From contig CAJQUW010009323.1 in assembly GCA_907163375.1 (NCBI GenBank), positions 682,001-746,000 on the forward strand: a stretch of DNA of 64,000 bases, written 5' to 3'. A program made the position numbers and the translations under genes. This document shows positions 1 to 11,765 of this stretch, piece by piece. Every line of letters begins with the position of its first letter. Position 1 is the first letter of the stretch. The DNA comes from Prostheceraeus crozeri (Eukaryota; Platyhelminthes; Polycladida; Euryleptidae). The notes under the pieces were generated by a model. The model was given only the letters and a program-made list of their open reading frames with translations. It was not told where the DNA came from and ran no database searches.

Positions 1-515
1 GATCTCGTTATTGTTCATTTGTGCTTTGTATTGTTTTCAACCGGTAAGAGATAGATTTCTAGCTGAAAGCAATCAGGAGTGCTGCCAACACCACCGCAAC
101 GAAGTCAGGAAGCTATGGAACATGAAGTCCAGTTAATCACATGTAGCAGTTACATTATTGTTGATGAATAGTGGTGCTATACTGGCTCTGATTGACCGAC
201 TTTCTTTATTTTTGTTTTGCTTGATAGCTTTTGGCTTGTAGAACAACATATTACATAACAAAGGAAACAATTTTATAAGAGTGATGTTCGATTTTGTGTA
301 ACATTGCTAAATGAAGATCAAATTATCTACTACTTTTTTATCTATAACATGAAAACAACTCAATATTCATGCTTGAAATTTCCAACAATGATATTAGTAA
401 GCACAACTGACATATCTTCCAAATTTCAGAGAAATTCGTTCAAGTTTGGCGGAGTTAGACGAAGTTGAAGTTAAGGCGATGCCTAAGGGTGATCCATTTT
501 TTATGAAACAATCTG
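1..515 (-). mobile_element. Tc1-like element, copy A, cut by the window edge
   Basis: This is the 5' part of a Tc1/mariner element with the transposase pointing left out of the window. It matches the corresponding part of the complete copies at 12808-14336 (same orientation) and 41759-43417 (opposite orientation). The inverted repeat, read outward, ends in ATGAAACAATCTG at 515 and is followed by a TA at 516-517, the expected target dinucleotide. The start codon of the transposase lies on the minus strand at about position 18-20, so nearly the whole coding region is outside. What is present is the leader between start codon and terminal repeat. Confidence 0.85.
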
Positions 516-1299
516 TATATTTTCGATAATTATCATACACACAGTGAAGATGCCTTTGTTTGACATCGTAGAGTATGTTGCGTGAAGAACCAAGTCAGCT
601 GATGTTCAGTTCAAAATTATTATCTTTCTTTAGGCAATATATTTCGATCTCTACTGATAGATCGTTAGACAAGTTAATCATATCCTAGGTAAACAAGAAA
701 TTCAAACATGTAAACGAAGTAACATAGAATTGACACAAGTGGCAAGTAAAGGCAAAGTCTATAGCTAGGAATTTTTATAGCTAGGAAGTTTACACGAGGT
801 CTAATTCAGTGAGTCAGTATACACCTGTGACGGTGTACGCCATCTGAATAAGTCCTTTTTTCCCAACTGAGAGTGCATTGTGGACGATGTGATGAATAGC
901 TACTGTGAGAAGGACTACGTTCATCTGCTAGTCAACACAGTTGTTCATAGTTCCTACGCAGAAATCATCACTCGGGTCGCTTCTGTCTCAGGTAGCGAGT
1001 GCTTACAACTGGAAATGACGGTTTGCTGTGTTCCTGTATATCGAAGTGGGTGCAGTGCAGGGATGCGGAGTCGGAGTCCTAGAGTCCTATCACTTTTGCA
1101 AAGTATCATTTTGTCTATCAAATGATAGGACTCAGGACTCCGGCCTATAATTTAGACCCGAAATATAATACAAACAAATTAGTTATCCTCGTGCATAGCT
1201 GTCACTGTCTTGATGTCAACTTTCTCCGTCAACCAAAAGTACAGAGACACTGCTGCATGCAAAGCTTGTAATAGTTGAGTGAATGAACCATGACAGTGG
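516..1299. other. No gene seen; left flank of the palindrome
   Basis: This is single-copy looking sequence between the Tc1 end and the palindrome. The only structure noticed is a short imperfect hairpin around 1067-1142, formed by GGAGTCCTAGAGTCCTATC and its near-inverse. Open frames here are short and have no recognisable domain. Confidence 0.5.
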
Positions 1300-1904
1300 A
1301 AAATAGATTGTTTTTTCACTCGGGGACTTAGCAGAGAAGACAAGTCTTCCTAGCCTCGATCACACCTACGCACCAAAGGTCACATCAGAGACAAAAATGA
1401 AATACTAGTTTGTTTGAAAACATTGCCTCTTACCCTCACGTTAATCGTATGTGATGCCTCCTCCAAAGTGCATATTAAAATCGAAAGTGTACTCACATTT
1501 TTTGGAGAAGGATGCGGAACTTTCCTGGAGAAGGAAAGTTCTTTTCCTGGAAAAGGAACTTTTTTGGAGAAGGATGGGGCCTGGTAAAGATTGGAGAAAA
1601 ACCGTGTGAAGCACACATCACTCAAATGCCAAGATTTAATTAAAGATGTGCATAGCTGTTGAGCTTTTTTTTGACGATGAGATATAATTGATACAGCAAT
1701 GATCACTAAAAATAGGTTCAGGTAAGCCAATTATGATCTATGATGTAGGTTACCATTTTTTAAAAGCGGCTAGGATTATATACTTGCCACCCGGAGTCGG
1801 AGTCCTATCAAAATGATGCAGTGAAACAATAAATGATCCTCGAAGCCGACCTATGACATTCTATCGATTTCCTCGTAATAAACCTAATAAATCAATTTGG
1901 ATCA

Positions 1905-2105
1905 AAAGCATCCTCGCCGACAGTACTATAAGACCTGCAGCGTCTGTCATTTTCCCTGACTACTTTGAGTCCTGACAACAGTTTCCATCATCTATCTTAC
2001 TATGATTTGAGTCCTGAGAACGTTTTCTATCCTCTCCGACAGTGCCTTTAGTCCTGCCAACGCTTACTCACTTCACCGACTGCGTTTTGATTCTTGCGCA
2101 TATTC
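1905..2105. repeat. Degenerate minisatellite, about 45-bp unit
   Basis: Four to five imperfect units built around GAGTCCTGACAACG and CTCTCCGACAGT lie in tandem with a period of roughly 40-48 bases. The mirror-image array is at about 18720-18920 in the right arm, so the array predates the inverted duplication. Confidence 0.6.
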
Positions 2106-4043
2106 ATTGATCCAAACGTACTCATGCGTAATTGCCAAAGCAGCTCCTCGATGGATGTGATATCTTCTCCATCAGCGTATGTGATGATAGCATTTTTCGA
2201 TAAAGTGAAGGTGCTAGTCCTATGCAACTCATTAAATGAGTACTAAAATGAGTGCGACTTCAGTACAGTGCTTTAGAACCAAAAGACTGAATTGTTAACG
2301 TTAAAGTTCAATCAAAGTATAGATCAACACTGAAGGTGCACACATGTGTGCACTTACAACTCATTGCATTGTATACTCTTATAAAAAGTGGCGTTGTTAG
2401 GAAGCATTCAATAACGCTACAAAGCATTACAATTTATTGCAAGTGGACATTTGCAAATAAACTTTTACAACTAATATACGCATGCATCCCTTTACTTGCA
2501 ATTTGCAATAAGCTTCTGATAATGATCGTGCTCTAGCTGAGTGAGTGTTATATCGTACATCGAAGCTTAGCTTTACTTCAGTTATAGCCTGTAATAAATA
2601 CAACTAAAGTAGTGTGTGATCTGCTTCTGAAGCCTAATTTCATTTTCACATTGCTCTAGATAGCTACTTAAATGTAGTGGTATAGCATAGGACTGGCATG
2701 GATTTTGAGCAGTTACAATGCATGAATCCTGCCGGGAAATCAGAATTGTGCGTCTGTGGCATCCGAGTATATTGCGTTTCGAGATCTTTTATTATGACAT
2801 GAATTAATGAAATGCATGTGCAGTTCATGTCTCAGGTAGCTTATTTTTGATGTACATTTACATAGATCAAAATGGTATTTACCCATATGCGCACGAACAC
2901 ACACTATAATTTTAAAAGAAGCTAGCTTGCCAATAGCAGAACTGATATTTGCGTGCATGAGTGTTTAATGAAACGGAAATTGTGATTATGAAATTTTCTG
3001 ACAATTACCGTGAGCTGCATACGATCAACCTTGAGGTTGAAAACCACAGCAGTTAATATCTATTCATGCAGCATACATATATCATGCACTCTTGAAACCC
3101 AAGATTGAACAAAAAACCAGAGATCCGATATTGATGCAGCGGATGTATAGAAATTTACTGATTATTGTCTTCACCCATTTTCCAGGTCATGGTCCAAGCT
3201 ATTGATATCTTTTCTTGTTCCTTGCCAGTCCATGACCCAAATTATTGACATATTCTATTCTTCCCCGGTCAGAACACCGTCCAATCTACTTTTGATACCT
3301 TATATTTTCGATTGAGTGTCTAGAACATTGATATACTAAGATGCGAAGATGAAAACAGACCGCAAAATGAAAAATCGAAGAGCTTCAGCAAAAACAAAGT
3401 CTCCATAGTGACATGAGTTCTACGATACATTGACAGCACAAACATAATACCATGAAATTATTAAACATTTTTTAATAAGTCATAATTACCTTGAAGGACA
3501 CACATCATGGACAAAAGCAACACTACTTGCACATTCATTGCTGTTGATGACAGATGGGTACAGGCTTGCAGTTATATAGTGTGGAATCATATGCGCTACG
3601 TGTCGATTTATTGTTATAATCATGGTAGATGAAGTAATTAATTGCTTTCTGATGACAGTTGCCGAGTGAAAATCATTGTCGCAAACCTTTTGTCAACTAA
3701 TTGTCTCACCCTTGACTCAACAAAAGTCATATATTCATGGAAATATCATATTTCAGCTGTCAGATGATATACATGCATGCCCAATTATCAGACATACTCA
3801 GTGCTGATTTCAAAGCTGATTTACAGCTGACAAGTGTTGTAGGGGACTGATAGATTCGGATCCCCATCACTCAGAATTTGTCTGTCTTCCTCCACCATTT
3901 CTCGAACAGATGATGACCATGATCGATGTAGCACGGGGTTGTGATGTTAATGTCTTCTCATCTCCATGTTGGGGCTTATATTTGAACAGAGTTCAAACAC
4001 TTTATGTCATTGTATTAGCCATAGAACTCCAACTTTCCGCTTT

Positions 4044-6059
4044 TATGCTACAGGTTTTGTCAGCCATCAACGGCACTTATCAGGACAATAGCGACAAATC
4101 AGTTCAACAAATGCAATTGTCAATCTATAGCGGCAATTCCAAGACAATAGCAGAATTTTTCAGTTCAACAGCGGCAATTTCAATCGATTAGCGTCATTTT
4201 CAGGACAATAGTAGACATTGTTCAATTCAACAACAGCACTCCTAGTTCGCTTGTAGATTTCATTCCATTCAATTGACTGACGGCTTGCGTAGTGGAACGA
4301 TCACGAATATCCGTTGATGAATTATTTCCTCGTACGAGTCTTCTTCTGAAGATTACGTCAAGGTAGCTCGCGTCTTAGGGATTAAACGTGGAAACGCATG
4401 GTCCATTGTCACCAACACACAACACACAACCAAAAGATTGACGAGGAAATGACTGACACATGCGTTAATATAGTCAAGATCACCCAAAATTCACACTCAA
4501 TCATCAAGCGAGATTTGGAGCTACGTTTACCAAGGAAACCTCAAATAAGCATAGCTACTATTTTTCGAATGCTCCACGGGCGATTGCACACTATGAAGAA
4601 GCTAGAGGGAAGCGTAGAAAATCGAAATAGAGCGACTGTGAAGGCGGATAGGCGAGATAATGCTGAAGGGCTGTCAAGTAATGAGGGCCTGGAAATAAGA
4701 CGAGAGCTGATTTATATTGACGAGAGCGGTTTTGATTTATGGCTCTCAAGAACTCGCGGGCGCTCACGAATGGGCGAAAGAGCAGTAAGGATAGTAGGTG
4801 GAAGACGCGGACCCGAATTCAGTTTCATAATTGCCGTATCAAATGTCAGAGGACTGATATCTCATGAGATATTTCAAGAGGCTGTAAATCAGGAACGGTT
4901 CAACTGTTTTATAGAAGCTGCTTCTCAAGATGTTGGTGGTGTCACAGCAACTTTTATTTTCAACAATGCTAGTTGTCACTGCAGAGTTGATGAGGCCAGC
5001 TGGCGACCTAATCATGACTATCGTTATCCTCCTGCAGATAGTCCGTTTCTCAACATTGCTGTGAACGCTTTTTCAGCGTGGAAAGCTGCTCTGAAACGAC
5101 AGCTTGCTGAAATTCGGGCAGAACTGATGGTGAGCGATTCCCAAAGCAATTTGGCTGCACTTAATCAGTTGGATGAACAGAACGTTGACGCTATTGTCCT
5201 GATAGGTGCCGTTCATGGCTGATAAAACCTGTATAACGCCTTCCAAAGCTGATGCGTGGTTCCGGAAGACGTTAACTTACATTCTTCGTTGTGTTCGTAT
5301 GGAAGACTTCAAGGTGTCAAAGTTGTTATATATAATAGAGATTTAATTGGAAAATTTTGAGTTTTGCTTTCATTAAGTCATCACGTGCTCATACAAGTAT
5401 TTAAGATATATAATCAAAAAATACCAATCTGAGATTTTATAACAATGTGTACAATCAATATGATTGATAGTAGATTGAAAAACTTATTGAGTTAGAAAGA
5501 CATGTAATGAGGTTAATGCCATGATCTGTAAGAAAACTTGATAAAGCAGCAGAAGTGTTGTGCTTCATCAGCAAAAATGAAAATCCGACAAAACTTCATT
5601 GCTATTAAAACAAAATCAGGAATTAGAAATGCAAAATTTTGCAAATATGAAAATTTTTATATAAAAATGAGGGGGTGCAAGTTGCTCAAATCCATAAGCT
5701 AAAGCAGTTTCAATTGATACAGGCTAAACAAATACAACCTTTAAGCATAAATAATCAAATTATTAAAATTTCATTACTAAAAAATTTAAAATTGCAATCA
5801 GACTATCTAATAGCAAATACACAAAGAAATATGAAAAATAAAATCTGAATATAATCGGACAAATTAAAATTCAACTATTTTTATAAATTTGTATTATGCA
5901 GTCACTTCTGCACATAAATTGAAATTGCCGTTGTCGAATTGAAAAATTCTATGTTTGATCTGAAAATGTCGCTAATCGATTGAAATTGTCGTTGTTGAAC
6001 TGAAAAAATCTACTATTGCCGCTATTGTCCTGATAAGTGCCGTTGATGGCTGATAACAC
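4044..6059 (+). mobile_element. IS630-like (Tc1/mariner superfamily) transposon, left arm only
   Basis: The left end (about 4055-4210) and the right end (about 5925-6058) are inverted copies of about 140-150 bases that share TCAGCCATCAACGGCACTTA and internal repeats of the GGACAATAGCGGCAATTT type. The right palindrome arm lacks the whole block: at 16308-16345 the flanks read straight through (AGTCCTATTAACTTAAAC), giving a paralogous empty site. A third partial copy of the terminal repeat lies at about 5185-5228, overlapping the end of the transposase frame. The exact target duplication is not clear. About 700 bases between 5229 and 5925 are AT-rich and appear non-coding. Confidence 0.8.
4398..5222 (+). 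pseudogene. Broken IS630-like DDE transposase
   Basis: This frame resembles an IS630/Tc1-mariner DDE transposase. Visible blocks are IYIDESGFDLWLSRTRGRSR (first catalytic Asp), FIFNNASCH where DNA(R/S)CH is expected, and PPADSPFLNIAVNAFSAWK corresponding to the usual SPxLNPIExxxSxWK block. The second catalytic Asp is replaced by Asn and the last catalytic acid appears lost, so the protein should be inactive. Upstream, around 4335-4400, another frame encodes helix-turn-helix-like residues (EDYVKVARVLGIKRG), which suggests a frameshift. The last 15 or so codons read into a partial copy of the element's own terminal repeat. A relative lies at 10912-11560. Confidence 0.7.
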
Positions 6060-6074
6060 TAATAGGACTGGAAT

Positions 6075-6324
6075 CATAGAAATTGATAACTGCAAAACCT
6101 TTAGAATGGAAGTAAAGCTTCATGCAATGCACAATAGCACACAAAACACAAATACAAAATCGTAAGCATTTTCCCTTCGATACACTTGTCAACGACTGAA
6201 TCTTGGGCTAGAATCAGTCACATGTTCTTAGCTTTTCATTGGTGACTCATGTCCCAACTTAGTTCCCGCGGATGTGCCACGACCTTGAGTCAATTTTTAT
6301 TCAGATAAACAACCTATTTCTATG
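6075..6324 (+). mobile_element. hAT-type MITE, copy in the left arm
   Basis: The element is 250 bases with termini CATAGAAATTGATAAC and (inverted) CATAGAAATAGGTTG. It is flanked by ACTGGAAT and ACTAGAAT, a near-perfect 8-bp target duplication as hAT elements make. It is homologous to 47824-48079 and mirrored at 16062-16308, so it was in place before the inverted duplication. It has no coding capacity. Confidence 0.75.
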
Positions 6325-6479
6325 ACTAGAATGGACAATAGCTGTTTGCTGATAGCAATTTAAGCTGTTCGGTGTTTTTGCGGCAAGGCACTACATTGCA
6401 AGTTACAGTACTTTGTCGAAATGATTTCGTGCTTAATGAGAGATGATGATAACCGCGTATAGTTGCAGAGTACCGGCAA

Positions 6480-6740
6480 TTAATTTACACTTTAAACTGT
6501 ACACCTTTAAAAACAGCCAAAATAACCGCTACACTTTACAGAAAATATCCGCAAATATCTTATACAATGATGACGTCACAAAGTGATGAGCGATGACGTT
6601 GCAGTTAAAAAATCCGTTCAAATTAGATAAAGCAAACGCCTGTATCTACGGATATTTACAGTTCAGACTGCAAAAAAACGTGAAACTAATTTCAGCTGTT
6701 AATCTGAACGGATATTGACGGTTTACGGGTTACAGTGTGC
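6480..6740. repeat. MITE-like repeat with GATGACGTCAC core, left arm
   Basis: This is a non-coding repeat with a GATGACGTCAC core, an ACGGATATTTACAG block, and a near-terminal CGGTTTACGGGTTACAGTG. Related copies are at 15595-15850 (the mirror copy, diverged) and at 44960-46815 (split by two insertions). No target duplication was resolved here. Confidence 0.55.
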
Positions 6741-6769
6741 GTTTTACACATGTTACTAATGTTGCTGTC

Positions 6770-8000
6770 TCATTTGAGTGTATTAGAAAAAGTCATGATT
6801 ACGAGCTCAAAGCAGAAAGTGTAGGTGGTAGTTGGAGGTGGAGAGACATCTATGAGATTCTTCCATGTAATCATAGTCTTTGATTTGTCGTGATCATGAA
6901 ATAGATCTAATATTAAAGATATTCTTTGGAATGGTTGCAAAAGAACAACATAATCTGCGAGTTTGATCTTGCACGCATTGGAATGCGAAGGAGCAAGTGA
7001 GCACAAATAAAAGGGAAACAAGTAGGGAGATAATGAATAACCTTGTGGCACTCCTGAAGTGACACTCGACTCACTACTCAATCGATTTGGATAGCAAATC
7101 TTTATCTCTTATTACTTAGAAAACCGGTGCACCATTTAATGGAACTTGTTGGGAGACCATAATTTGATTCTGAACTGATAACTGATGAGTGTCTCAGACG
7201 ATCAGACGCTTTCTATATCCGATGACATGACCAGATCACCTTTATTCTCTTTACTTTTCATTTTTTGGAAACAAGCTTGTGAATTCTTGTATGGGCTTGC
7301 AGTGTGAAAGACTTAGGTCTGAATCCAAATTGGCTTGAACCATAATTCTCCAACAGACTATCCTCCACCGACCAGTAAAATAATACGCTCGAAGATCGTA
7401 GCAAAAATCGACAGGAGATATATTGGTCTTGTGTCATCAAAGGATCAGATAAAGCACGTCTATTGGGAATCGGGACCACGTTTGGTAATTTCCATTGATT
7501 TGGATAGTTACCTGTAAAAGCAGAAAGAGCATACAAATGTGTCAGAGTTTCTGCCAATGCCCATGCACATACATTCACGCATACAAAATGGAGGAATTCC
7601 GTCACTTGCTCAGTTCTACTTTGCACAGAAGCTCGAATGTGAATGCAGCATCCACATTCAAATCCTAATAAACGCATGCATGTCTGAGACATGATTTTAG
7701 CGTTGCCAGTGTTGTCTGACGGTCGGAAATTAGAGCTGAAGTATTCATTAAACTTAGAAGATGCTTCTAAATATCGATTCAAGTCGACTTATTATCCTAT
7801 GAAGAGCATCTTGTGACTTTGCCTTCTCGACAAGTCTTCCTGTCGGCTTTTTGTCTGTCTTCCAACGATCTTTCGCATTTTGAATGTTCATCTGCATTAT
7901 CGACATGAGGCAGAAATCTGTAGTTCGAAAAGCAGAATATTGGCGGTTCCTTGATTTCAGGAGTTAGCCTGAAATTGAACGAAAGTAGCAGGAATTGCTA
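6770..8000 (-). pseudogene. Broken LINE reverse transcriptase (left arm)
   Basis: The minus strand carries a non-LTR retrotransposon ORF2 in pieces. Visible blocks, upstream to downstream, are FTGNYPNQWKLPNVVPIPNR, NYGSSQFGFRPKS, then SVTSGVPQGYSLSPYLF and KIKLADYVVLL. The last corresponds to the catalytic YADD box, degenerate here (LADY). Several frame changes separate the blocks, so no protein is made. The family looks like the CR1/jockey group, judged only from the order of motifs. The same copy is in the right arm at 14350-15570, and about 970 bases of it look identical between the arms. Confidence 0.8.
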
Positions 8001-8001
8001 A

Positions 8002-8425
8002 TCTAAGAGCATCTTCAAACGTTTCACGGAAATCGCTGAATTTGGCTCCCTAGAATGTCAAATTCATACACCATTTTGAAACTACTTTTTCGAAGATCTG
8101 AAAATGGCTAATTTTCAAAACAGTTTGTATGGTACCTTTGTGCCCTTTTCACCTCCGCTCCCGAAATTTTGCATCATCAAAGAAATGTACTTGACTCAGC
8201 AGTTAAGTGGTGGCAACAAGGTAAAGCACAGTATCGAAAGTGTCTGGAAGTTTGACTGAATTTCCCTTCATTTTCTTCCTTTGACTACTGGTTTTCCAAT
8301 CCATTTTCATAATTTAGAAGTTCTATTTGATCTGCACCGGTAATACTAAATTCCATTTCGTCTCTATGGTGCAGTCAGTCGAAGAGCACATTCATCGACG
8401 TCAAAACAAATTCTATTTCATTGGT
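8002..8425. other. Left-arm-only DNA, no gene
   Basis: About 420 bases have no counterpart in the right arm, where the flanks (GAACGAAAGTAGCAGGA and TTGCATG(C/T)CG) lie close together. It could be an insertion on the left or a deletion on the right. No terminal repeats were seen. A short AAATTCTATTTC motif recurs here and at 10250-10340 in the spacer. Confidence 0.5.
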
Positions 8426-8478
8426 CTTGCATGCCGCAGATATAATACACGTGCATAGACAAATGAGTGCGTCATTAC

Positions 8479-8480
8479 TA
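8479..8480. other. Empty TA target site matching a Tc1 insertion in the other arm
   Basis: GCGTCATTACTACATTTGG in the left arm is the uninterrupted version of the site that in the right arm holds the Tc1 element 12808-14336, flanked by TA on both sides. Confidence 0.9.
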
Positions 8481-8663
8481 CATTTGGATATCAGGATCCG
8501 ATTTTCATCAGTCCTCAGCTGATCATTGATACAAAACTAAGAGATCAAGGCGAAAGAGGGTTATTCTGCGGTGATGGCTGACATTGTCCTCCTCGGCGTC
8601 AGCAACTTCAACGATTTCATTGTTTGGGTCCTCTTCACCTCGTCGTTAGAATTTCACTACGGG

Positions 8664-8850
8664 GCTGTTTCACACATGCGACTTTTTGCAGCGCGATTAT
8701 CGTTGAAATTTGGAATTGGCCTTTCACATTGGACTTCGTTTTCTGCGACTGTCAATCATCGGACTGTCATTTCGATCTCTCTATTTCATGAGACATAGAA
8801 AGTGGATGTGTCTTAGCCGATTGGAGAAGGGCATGAAACAAAATTACTCT
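8664..8850 (+). repeat. Interspersed repeat beginning GGGCTGTTTCACACATGCGA
   Basis: This block of about 185 bases starts with GCTGTTTCACACATGCGAC. It occurs here, in direct orientation in the spacer (11585-11765), and inverted in the right arm (about 12437-12623). The start resembles terminal repeats of cut-and-paste elements, but no partner end or target duplication was resolved. Open frames across it (8571-8798 and its mirror 12488-12715) have no known domain. Confidence 0.5.
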
Positions 8851-10476
8851 GAACGTTGGCTTCAGTTGTATTTGTTCTTGTTTTCATCGAAATCAGTAGG
8901 AAATTTGCTATCAGAATATCTAAAATTTATTACATAGTTCGCTATAATATTCAAAATCAGCACAAAACATTCATATTTGAGCAATTTTGTCTCACCGTCT
9001 GCTCTGTGTAATAGATCAGATAATATAAGCTCATGTGATAGACATAGTCTCAGCAACCTGTTCATCGATAAAAGTGGTCGATTGCGTCATCTATTCATAT
9101 CACAAGTCAACAAATTTTCACGAAGCGACCACTTTCATCATGTCTATAGGGACAGTAGTATCTTTCACAATCTGCTGTATCTATTGTCAACATCCTCTAC
9201 TTTTGCGAATGTTCCAGTATAGTCAATCAATAAATCATAGTGCATGGGCAGGGCCCTCTGGGAGACTTGTATGTTTTGAAAAATTTCTCTCCATAGCGGA
9301 AGCCATGCAAGTCATCACCTTCTTCATATTGTGGGAATCATTTTGGTGTTTGTGAATCACCAAAATCCGAGCACTGACGGCTGAGAACGAAGTCAAAATG
9401 TAAATTGATGACATGTACTGACCTCAGTCATCATCGATTGCACGCGCATGGAGGGCACCATTAAATAATGCACTCATTTTGGAAATCGATTCGTTTCGCT
9501 AACCTTCGCCTCATTGGGATTTTCTCTTAATTTAAGGTGGAGATCTCCTAAACAAAGCTCCGGAACCAATTCATAATAAGTGCACAACATAGTTCGGAGA
9601 CGAAGAAATCAATGATGGCATCCTTTCTCTTCATAGTCTTCACTGTATAAATAGCACTGAAAAAAATTTGAATTTGCCCTTTTTGGAAAATTTCGCTTAT
9701 CTGACTACATGGTAAATGATGACATTGCAAAAAGTTGAGAGCTGCCACGTTAGACAAGAATTACATTATGATGCATTCATATAATCCTAGAGTCTGGGTA
9801 TTCAATTGGTGTATACTATCTGAATACAGCTCTACAATCCACATAGAGATTCATTAAATTCTGGTAAATTCATCAAAATATGAAGACCTATTACTAGGCC
9901 ACTGAAAGATGAGTTTCGGGTTGATAAAATGCTTACAAGATGCATAAAACTCAAAAAAGCATCAAATGGCATGGCGAAAACACAATAAGTGATAGTTATC
10001 GCACTCTCGGAATCATCGACGTCACTCTGGCCATCATCAGTCGACTGAAAATACAAGCATGCAAACCGATTATTCAGAGTTAAACTGAACTCTTCTAAAA
10101 TGATTTACATGATAAAATACGTGAAGTCTAAAAGATCGCAGACAGAAGAAGAATTCATCATCTGCCTAAGATCGAAACGAAATTATACTTCATAAATGCA
10201 ATTAAAAGTAGAAGACGAGAAAGCAAATAATATTGGTTTTCCAGTTCGTTTTGATAAGCAACAAATTCTATTTCGTCCGCCTACGATTTAACAAAGCCAT
10301 TTTCACCTGATTACTATAACCAATTCTATTTCGTCCCCGACACCTAATCAGTCAAAATAACAAAAAAAATTTTCGTTTTAACGAATTCTTTTTACCACGA
10401 TAGATTATAATGTCACAAGTACAAAATACAAATCGTCTTGGTTCCACACGAAAAGCGTAGCGTAAACGTTTAACAT

Positions 10477-10901
10477 ACTGTAAACCGTTGGCTGACAATT
10501 GACAGACATCTATCCTACAAAATCTTTTTTGTCGGTAATTGTTAGTTCTTGTAGGATAATTGCCACTGAGCACCTACAATATCTGACAAAAGCGACAAAA
10601 TGAATAGCAATGAATAGCTGAAATTTTATCAAAAATGTAGGTAATTAATTAAATAATGTCAAAATAAATCAGGGTTTTGCCACACAATAATACAGATTTC
10701 CCAAAAGTCAAGCAATCACTAATCGAAAAAGTAATCAATATTCAACAGTGTTTGTTTAGTTAATTTGCATACAAAGCATCTGTTTCGATGTCGGTGGAGA
10801 ATCTACAAATTCGTCGGACATCGCAGGATATTGGAGGTGACAATCGTTGGTTGATTTTGTCAGTAATTTTGTAGGATAATTGTCGTTCTACGGTTTACAG
10901 T
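10477..10901. mobile_element. MITE with ACTGTAAACCGT termini
   Basis: The ends are inverted copies. The left end reads ACTGTAAACCGTTGGCTGAC and the right end, inverted, ACTGTAAACCGTAGAACGAC. Both are followed within 30-50 bases by ATCCTACAAAAT. It is about 425 bases long and has no coding capacity. A TA precedes the left end; the right flank (TGATG) does not match, so the target duplication is uncertain. Confidence 0.6.
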
Positions 10902-10911
10902 GATGCATATC

Positions 10912-11560
10912 TCACCAGTAAATGTCCTCCGCATTAAGGCAGCGTGGAGTACATTTAGATATGTGGCGATACCAAGACCTACACTTTGCTAGAGTAATAG
11001 TGTCGATATTGTCCTTGATATTGCTGTAGATCGTTGCCAATTGTTGTTGGATGGTGGTTCGCTCAAAGATCGTTTCACAGCTGCTTTCAAACACGAGTTA
11101 GCAAGCTCTGTCAGATTTAAAGAAGGACTAAACTTTGGCAGCATTTTCATGTCATGAATATTCGACATGAATGGAGGAGGCTCGCTGTGACAACGAGCAT
11201 TGTCCATTATTAAAGTCAAAGTATCTCCTTCCATCAGTGTGAAAATTTCCATCAGAGAATATCTCAGTGGTCATACCTCCATTGATGATAGTGTAATGCA
11301 CCAGACCATACTGTGGTGAGACACATAGTACAACGGTGATATTTCGTCCCTGTTGACCTTCAACTTGTCGAATACCTGGTAAGTAAGGCTTGTCGAACAT
11401 CGGGACCTTCCTCGAGTTCGCGCCGTCCGGATAATAAATCCTGTTTCATCTAGACATAGGATATGAGGCTGCATGCCGATATTGGTCATCCACTCCATGA
11501 TCTGCTAATGAGATATAGTCGCCATACTCTTCGTATACCGGTACTAATCTCTCTCTCTCT
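10912..11560 (-). pseudogene. Broken IS630-like DDE transposase in the spacer
   Basis: The minus strand shows DDE-transposase blocks in at least three frames. In order they are HILCLDETGF and RTRGRSR (first catalytic Asp), GRNITVVLCVSPQYGLVHYT, LIMDNARCH (second Asp, intact) and LPKFSPSLNLTELANSC (the region of the final acid, 32 residues after the second Asp). It resembles the transposase at 4398-5222 but keeps the DNA(R)CH motif that copy lost. No matching terminal repeats were assigned. It is a dead fragment. Confidence 0.7.
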
Positions 11561-11574
11561 CTCCCTCTCTCTTT
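11549..11574. repeat. TC-rich microsatellite
   Basis: An imperfect run of TC dinucleotides about 26 bases long lies just upstream of the spacer copy of the GCTGTTTCACACATGCGAC repeat. Confidence 0.8.
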
Positions 11575-11584
11575 GGCAGGTAGG

Positions 11585-11765
11585 CCTGTTTCACACATGC
11601 GACTTTTTGCAGCGCGATTGTCGCTAAAATTTGGAACTGGCCTTTCACATTGGACTTCGATTTCTGCGACTGTCAATCATTGACAAACCATTTTGATCTC
11701 TCGATTTCATGAGACACGGAAAGTGGATGTGTCTTGGCCTATTGGAGAAGGATTTGAACCAAAAG
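11585..11765 (+). repeat. Spacer copy of the GCTGTTTCACACATGCGAC repeat
   Basis: It matches 8664-8850 in the same orientation, and hence the inverse of 12437-12623. The start motif recurs in degenerate form just downstream (GGCTGTTTCACATATATGTG at 11767), so this may be two adjoining ends of related elements. Confidence 0.5.

Larger units (their letters stand above)
1300..9436 (+). repeat. Left arm of a giant imperfect palindrome
   Basis: The arm is the reverse complement of 11872-19455. The match runs from the outer boundary (left ACTTAGCAGAGAAGAC, right CTTCTCTACTAAGT) to the inner boundary (TCAGTCATCATC near 9435). Similarity is patchy: roughly 970 bases around 6970-7940 look identical to the partner, while 6480-6740 and 1300-2200 are clearly diverged. 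The left arm alone contains an IS630-like element (4044-6059) and about 420 extra bases (8002-8425). Content shared with the other arm: minisatellite, two MITE families and a broken LINE. Confidence 0.9.

Noticed and set aside
880-1125. 81-codon frame as a gene
   Set aside because: It spans a local hairpin, has no domain and no splice context; typical chance frame.
2740-2958. 72-codon frame on the minus strand repeated almost unchanged at 17653-17871
   Set aside because: The two are mirror positions of the palindrome, so similarity comes from the duplication, not from coding constraint. No domain, and the two amino-acid differences are not balanced by silent changes.
4398-5222. A domesticated host gene derived from a transposase
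   Set aside because: Catalytic residues are lost, but the frame lies inside element ends, runs into the end repeat, and is missing from the paralogous arm; decay explains it better.
8571-8798. 75-codon frame present in both arms (also 12488-12715)
   Set aside because: It overlaps the GCTGTTTCACACATGCGAC repeat and has no recognisable domain; its conservation is explained by the palindrome.
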